Translations under genes and position numbers: made by a program
From: Blasia pusilla
Taxonomy: Eukaryota; Marchantiophyta; Marchantiopsida; Blasiales
Direction of reading: 5' to 3'
NCBI GenBank assembly: GCA_050084515.1
Contig: CM114272.1
Coordinates: 60,946,001 to 61,010,000, forward strand
DNA: 64,000 nucleotides
Shown here: one piece after another, positions 60,911 to 64,000 of the stretch
How the letters are laid out: each line of letters starts with the position of its first letter
Position numbering within the stretch: position 1 is the first letter of the stretch
The notes under the pieces: model-generated
The model's input: the letters and a program-made list of their open reading frames with translations, nothing else
What the model was told of the DNA's origin: nothing
Database searches by the model: none

Positions 60911-61393
60911 ATGCGGGATTCCCTTATCCGTGCTGATCTCTACAGGACGAGGGAGTATGAGGTGGTGGTAGCGGATGTTGTAGTGACGGATCCTACGCGG
61001 GAGGCGATGCGAGCCAAAGTGGTAGCACAAGGGAGATCGCTACAAGGAGCGGCGGCCGCGGTCAAGAAGACCCATATTTATAGTCGACTTCATGACGGAC
61101 ATCGATTTATCCCCCTAGCCATTGAGATGTACGGGGCGATGGGGGAGAGGTTTGACTCGTTCCTTACGGATTGCACCCATCATCTCCTGACGAGAAATGG
61201 GTTGTCCTTCGCCACTACGATACTTTATTGTAGGCAACGGGTCTCCATAGCTTTGCAGCGCGCCCAGGCAAACGGGCTTCTGCGGCGGGCTCAGACAGTT
61301 GGAGACGCCTATGCTAGAGGCCCACTTAATATTAGTCATAGTTCTTTAGGTATTGCTGATATTGTCTTTGCTGTTGGTGATTTTGGTCGTTAG
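60911..61393 (+). CDS. Intact ORF, C-terminal domain of a reverse-transcriptase-type retroelement
   Basis: 160 codons from an ATG, no internal stop, GC-richer than its flanks. The sequence (DVVVTDPTREAMRAK, then GAAAAVKKTHIYSRL, FIPLAIEMYGAMGERF and TTILYCRQRVSIALQRA) follows the pattern of a domain seen at the C-termini of many eukaryotic retroelement proteins after RT: Asp-Val-x-Val-Thr, a Gly-Ala-Ala-Ala run, a Phe-x-Pro-Leu-x-x-Glu-x-x-Gly-Ala segment, and a final Arg-hydrophobic helix. This assignment is from memory of the pattern. The RT core is absent upstream, so it is a 5'-truncated copy or a domain kept on its own. A relic of the same sequence is at 37795-38130. Confidence 0.55.
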   Translation: MRDSLIRADLYRTREYEVVVADVVVTDPTREAMRAKVVAQGRSLQGAAAAVKKTHIYSRLHDGHRFIPLAIEMYGAMGERFDSFLTDCTHHLLTRNGLSFATTILYCRQRVSIALQRAQANGLLRRAQTVGDAYARGPLNISHSSLGIADIVFAVGDFGR

Positions 61394-61504
61394 GGGGAAG
61401 GCCCCTTTCTTTCTCCTCGCGACCGGTTCCGACCTTTTGAGATATATTTTTTGGGTCTATGCCTCCTCTTTTGTATCGTGATGGGTATCATTTTTCTACA
61501 TATA

Positions 61505-64000
61505 CTAGTAAGGTGCCCGTGCGATGCAGGGGTGAAATAAGGTAGTATAGAGTGAACGGGTGAAATAAGGTAGTATAGAGTGAAGATACATTTTATCAAA
61601 TTTATTTCATCTCAATATTTCTTTATATACTACATTTCGTGTGTAGTCATCTTTCTTATTTGAATGTTCATCTCTTCCAATGGTAATGTGGATGGAACTT
61701 CTCTTTCCTACTCTAGATAATGCTACATACAATTGACCATGAGAAAATACAGGAGTAGGCAAGTAAATGCCAACCTTTTGCAAAGTTTGACCTTGCGACT
61801 TATTAATAGTCATAGCAAAAGCCGGCCTAACAGGGAATTGAAACCTATGCAAATCAAATGGCAAACCAGAATCTGATGCAATTAATGGAATACGTGGAAT
61901 AAAAACGCGATCTCCAATATTTTTCCCAGTGATAATTTCAGCATCGATGCAATGTCTCATAAATCCACGAATTACCAATCTTGTTCCGTTTGCTTGTCCA
62001 TGTGACCCATTCATGTTTCGCAAGAGCATGATTGGTGCACCAATCTTCAAACACAAACGATGCGGAGGAAGTCCAGAAGGCAAGCATGTGTTCAAGAATT
62101 CAGTTGGATAGATATGACTCATTCTCTCATTTGAAATAGAGTCGACGCTAAGGTAAATATGCTCATGTACACAATATGTAATGTATTAGTGAGAAATGGA
62201 AATATTAGTATCCAAACTTCCAAAAAACATATTGATAGAAGTAAAAATGAGATAAGTCTAAAGGATTACCTCTCCGGGGAACCGAGACATAACGTCTGCA
62301 TTTATGTCGTCAACATCTTTATTTCTCAGAGCCAAAATAGTTGTATCTCTTAAGAAATCAATGTCATGGAATCGGCTAAGAAAATCTCCATAGATCAAAT
62401 CAATAAGATCACATATTTTGTTACTATTAGTAACAATATCAGATGGTAATCGTATAAAGTCTTCTCCCAAATGAGGGTGTAAAAGTACACAACCCTCTCC
62501 CACTTCCAATAACCAATCAGCAAAAGCTTGTTGTTCATCACGCAAATGACCATCCAACCTTTGAATTCTCATGTTTGTTTTCAACTTCATAACCCTTACA
62601 TTAGACCAAAGAGATGATCTCTTTATGGTGGCTTGGATGATTTGCGGTCGATCCCCATAACGAAAAACAGGCAACACTTGACGAAAATCACCACCAAATA
62701 CCATAAGTTTTCCACCAAACGGTAATTGCCGTAAATCATCCGAAACAACTCCCATGATATCCTGTAAGGTTCGATTCACGACCTCAAAGGCATGACGATG
62801 AGCCATAGGTGCCTCATCCCATATAATGAGCATCGCCTCACGGATTAAGCGCGCTCCATCACTATCGGCCGATAAACTACCAGCAAAAAGGGAAGAAAAT
62901 TAGAAGCTGAAATAATTTGAGCAATTAACAAAATTGAAGCTAATTAAGACAACTTGTGGTACTTACTTGCAAGTAGAGCTTTCATGAAGATTAATGGGGA
63001 TCTTGAAGCGTGAATGAGCAGTACGTCCTCCATCTAACAATAGCGCAGCTATACCAGATGATGCAACGGCCAATGCTATACCTCTAACGCTCCTTACACT
63101 TGCAAGAAGAAGATTATATAAAAATGTTTTTCCTCTTCCACCTAGACCATCGATGAAAAAAACTTTTGGAGATGGTGGAGCATTCAGCGCATATTTGATC
63201 AAGCTCATCATGTATAGCGTCCCATATCATACGTTGTCCTTCGTTTAGGCATGCTTCTCCCAATTGCACTTGCTCAAATAATTCTTCCGTATCATATGAT
63301 AGCTCTTGTTCCTCCAAATATGAGTATGAATGAAGGCTTTCGGAATTAGCTTGGGGCATGTCTGGGAAGTCAGATAGACTCTTTCCTTGATCTTGTAAAT
63401 AATAATGGACTTCCAATAATGCGGTATTAATAATAGCATCATCAATGACAAAGAAGGTTATGAATTCTATTTTTTCAGTAATGGATGAGTTCAAAAAAGG
63501 TTAAAATTATGGTTAGTATCTGGGACTGTCAATGTAAGTGAGATGGAAAACGTTACTACTATTAGGAATGAAATTGTTTTGAAGGAGTTGTAGTATTGGA
63601 TTCTTACTTGACGTCGTTCATATAAGAGATCTTCGACCAACGGAACCAAGAACTGACTCCATAATATTGCAAGTTGAGCAGGTGTGTTATAAGCTAGAAT
63701 AATTGCAAAGAGTCGACGTAATGAAGAACCCGTACGGATTATGGAAGCTTCTTCAAAGCAAGTAAACACCTCCCTATCATCCTCAAGAAGTCCTAATTGG
63801 ATAGCAGCCTTCTTGAATGTTGGACATAATATCCCATGAACCGTTCTTAAGCATTCGTATGTAGTTGCTCCTCGAATATGATGGAGGAGTAATCTCAACC
63901 AATGTCGTTCTCCTTCACCTATGACAAAGTAAAAAAGTGAGCTCATCTATCTATATATAAAAGAAGATGGGTGAGGCTGGTATATAAAAAGGAGTAAATG
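61505..64000 (-). mobile_element. Helitron copy 2, 3' part, running off the window
   Basis: On the minus strand the element ends CTAG (61505-61508) followed by T, with the hairpin CCCCTGC-ATC-GCACGGG about 8 bases before, as in plant Helitrons. A 27-base unit (GGGTGAAATAAGGTAGTATA and following) is duplicated at about 61529-61585 just inside. The helicase exons lie upstream. The 5' end lies beyond the right edge. Confidence 0.85.
61607..63946 (-). CDS. Helitron helicase (Pif1-like), copy 2, partial
   Basis: Exon-like blocks on the minus strand at about 63916-63612 (GEGERHWLRLLLHHIRG), 63441-62967 (Walker A GLGGRGKTFLYN; Thr of the usual GGTGKT is Arg), 62876-62270 (Walker B IIWDEAPMAHRH; GGDFRQVLPVF) and 62216-61607 (KSQGQTLQKVG; HGQLYVALSRVG). 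This copy keeps helicase motifs that copy 1 lost. Defects: a frame change near 63180, a damaged acceptor before the second block and the loss of the AG acceptor at the last intron. The helicase unwinds DNA during rolling-circle transposition; the Rep part is outside the window. Confidence 0.85.

Overview
The window looks like nuclear DNA of a land plant. The support is plant-type Ty1-copia, Ty3-gypsy, hAT, CACTA, Mutator-like, Helitron and LINE sequences, short GT-AG introns in the Helitron, tRNA-Met and tRNA-Asp primer sites, and one small secreted-protein gene that weakly resembles the plant S1 self-incompatibility family. The species cannot be told from the sequence. Almost everything recognisable is a transposable element or its wreckage, and ordinary single-copy genes are nearly absent.

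Layout. 1-1.6 kb: AT-rich, with a diverged copy of a dispersed repeat. 1.7-2.55 kb: GC-rich hairpin-rich repeat tract. 3.4-6.1 kb: broken hAT transposase. 6.2-9.15 kb: a ~180-bp satellite of about 16 monomers with a five-monomer (~900 bp) higher-order period. 9.5-10.9 kb: decayed coiled-coil coding sequence of unknown family. 11.1-22.9 kb: a decayed protein-kinase gene (minus strand) split in its activation segment by a complete 10.6-kb Ty3-gypsy element, with matching 1162-bp LTRs, a 5-bp ATGCC target duplication, PBS, PPT, gag, pol and an extra ORF after pol. 23.1-28.05 kb: an older Ty1-copia element. 28.8-33.6 kb: a Helitron Rep/helicase gene with introns, degenerate. 34.0-35.7 kb: a CpG-rich island with a short signal-peptide ORF, the best host-gene candidate, followed by a possible relic. 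36.9-37.0 kb: three inverted repeats. 37.8-48.3 kb: mostly old repeats, including a retroelement tail relic, a Helitron relic, a 232-bp tandem array and a Mutator-like relic. 38.9-39.4 and 48.3-48.9 kb: an inverted pair of dispersed repeats. 49.3-49.6 kb: an LTR fragment of the copia family. 49.6-51.6 kb: a CACTA transposase relic interrupted by a LINE fragment. 52-58 kb: LINE pieces, including one long EN-RT copy. 58.4-58.5 kb: a long CT microsatellite. 60.9-61.4 kb: an intact ORF matching a retroelement C-terminal domain. 61.5-64 kb: a second, better preserved copy of the Helitron helicase, minus strand, with a recognisable CTAG terminus, running off the window.

The genes do not form a pathway. 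The history is one of nested insertion. The gypsy element is the youngest datable event (about 7 differences counted by eye in 1162 bp between its LTRs), yet its reading frames carry many breaks. The most interesting points are the higher-order satellite, the kinase cut by the gypsy element, the post-pol ORF of that element with its uneven GCTTCG motif pattern, and the pair of Helitron copies. All comparisons were made by eye without alignment software, so boundaries of old repeats are approximate.
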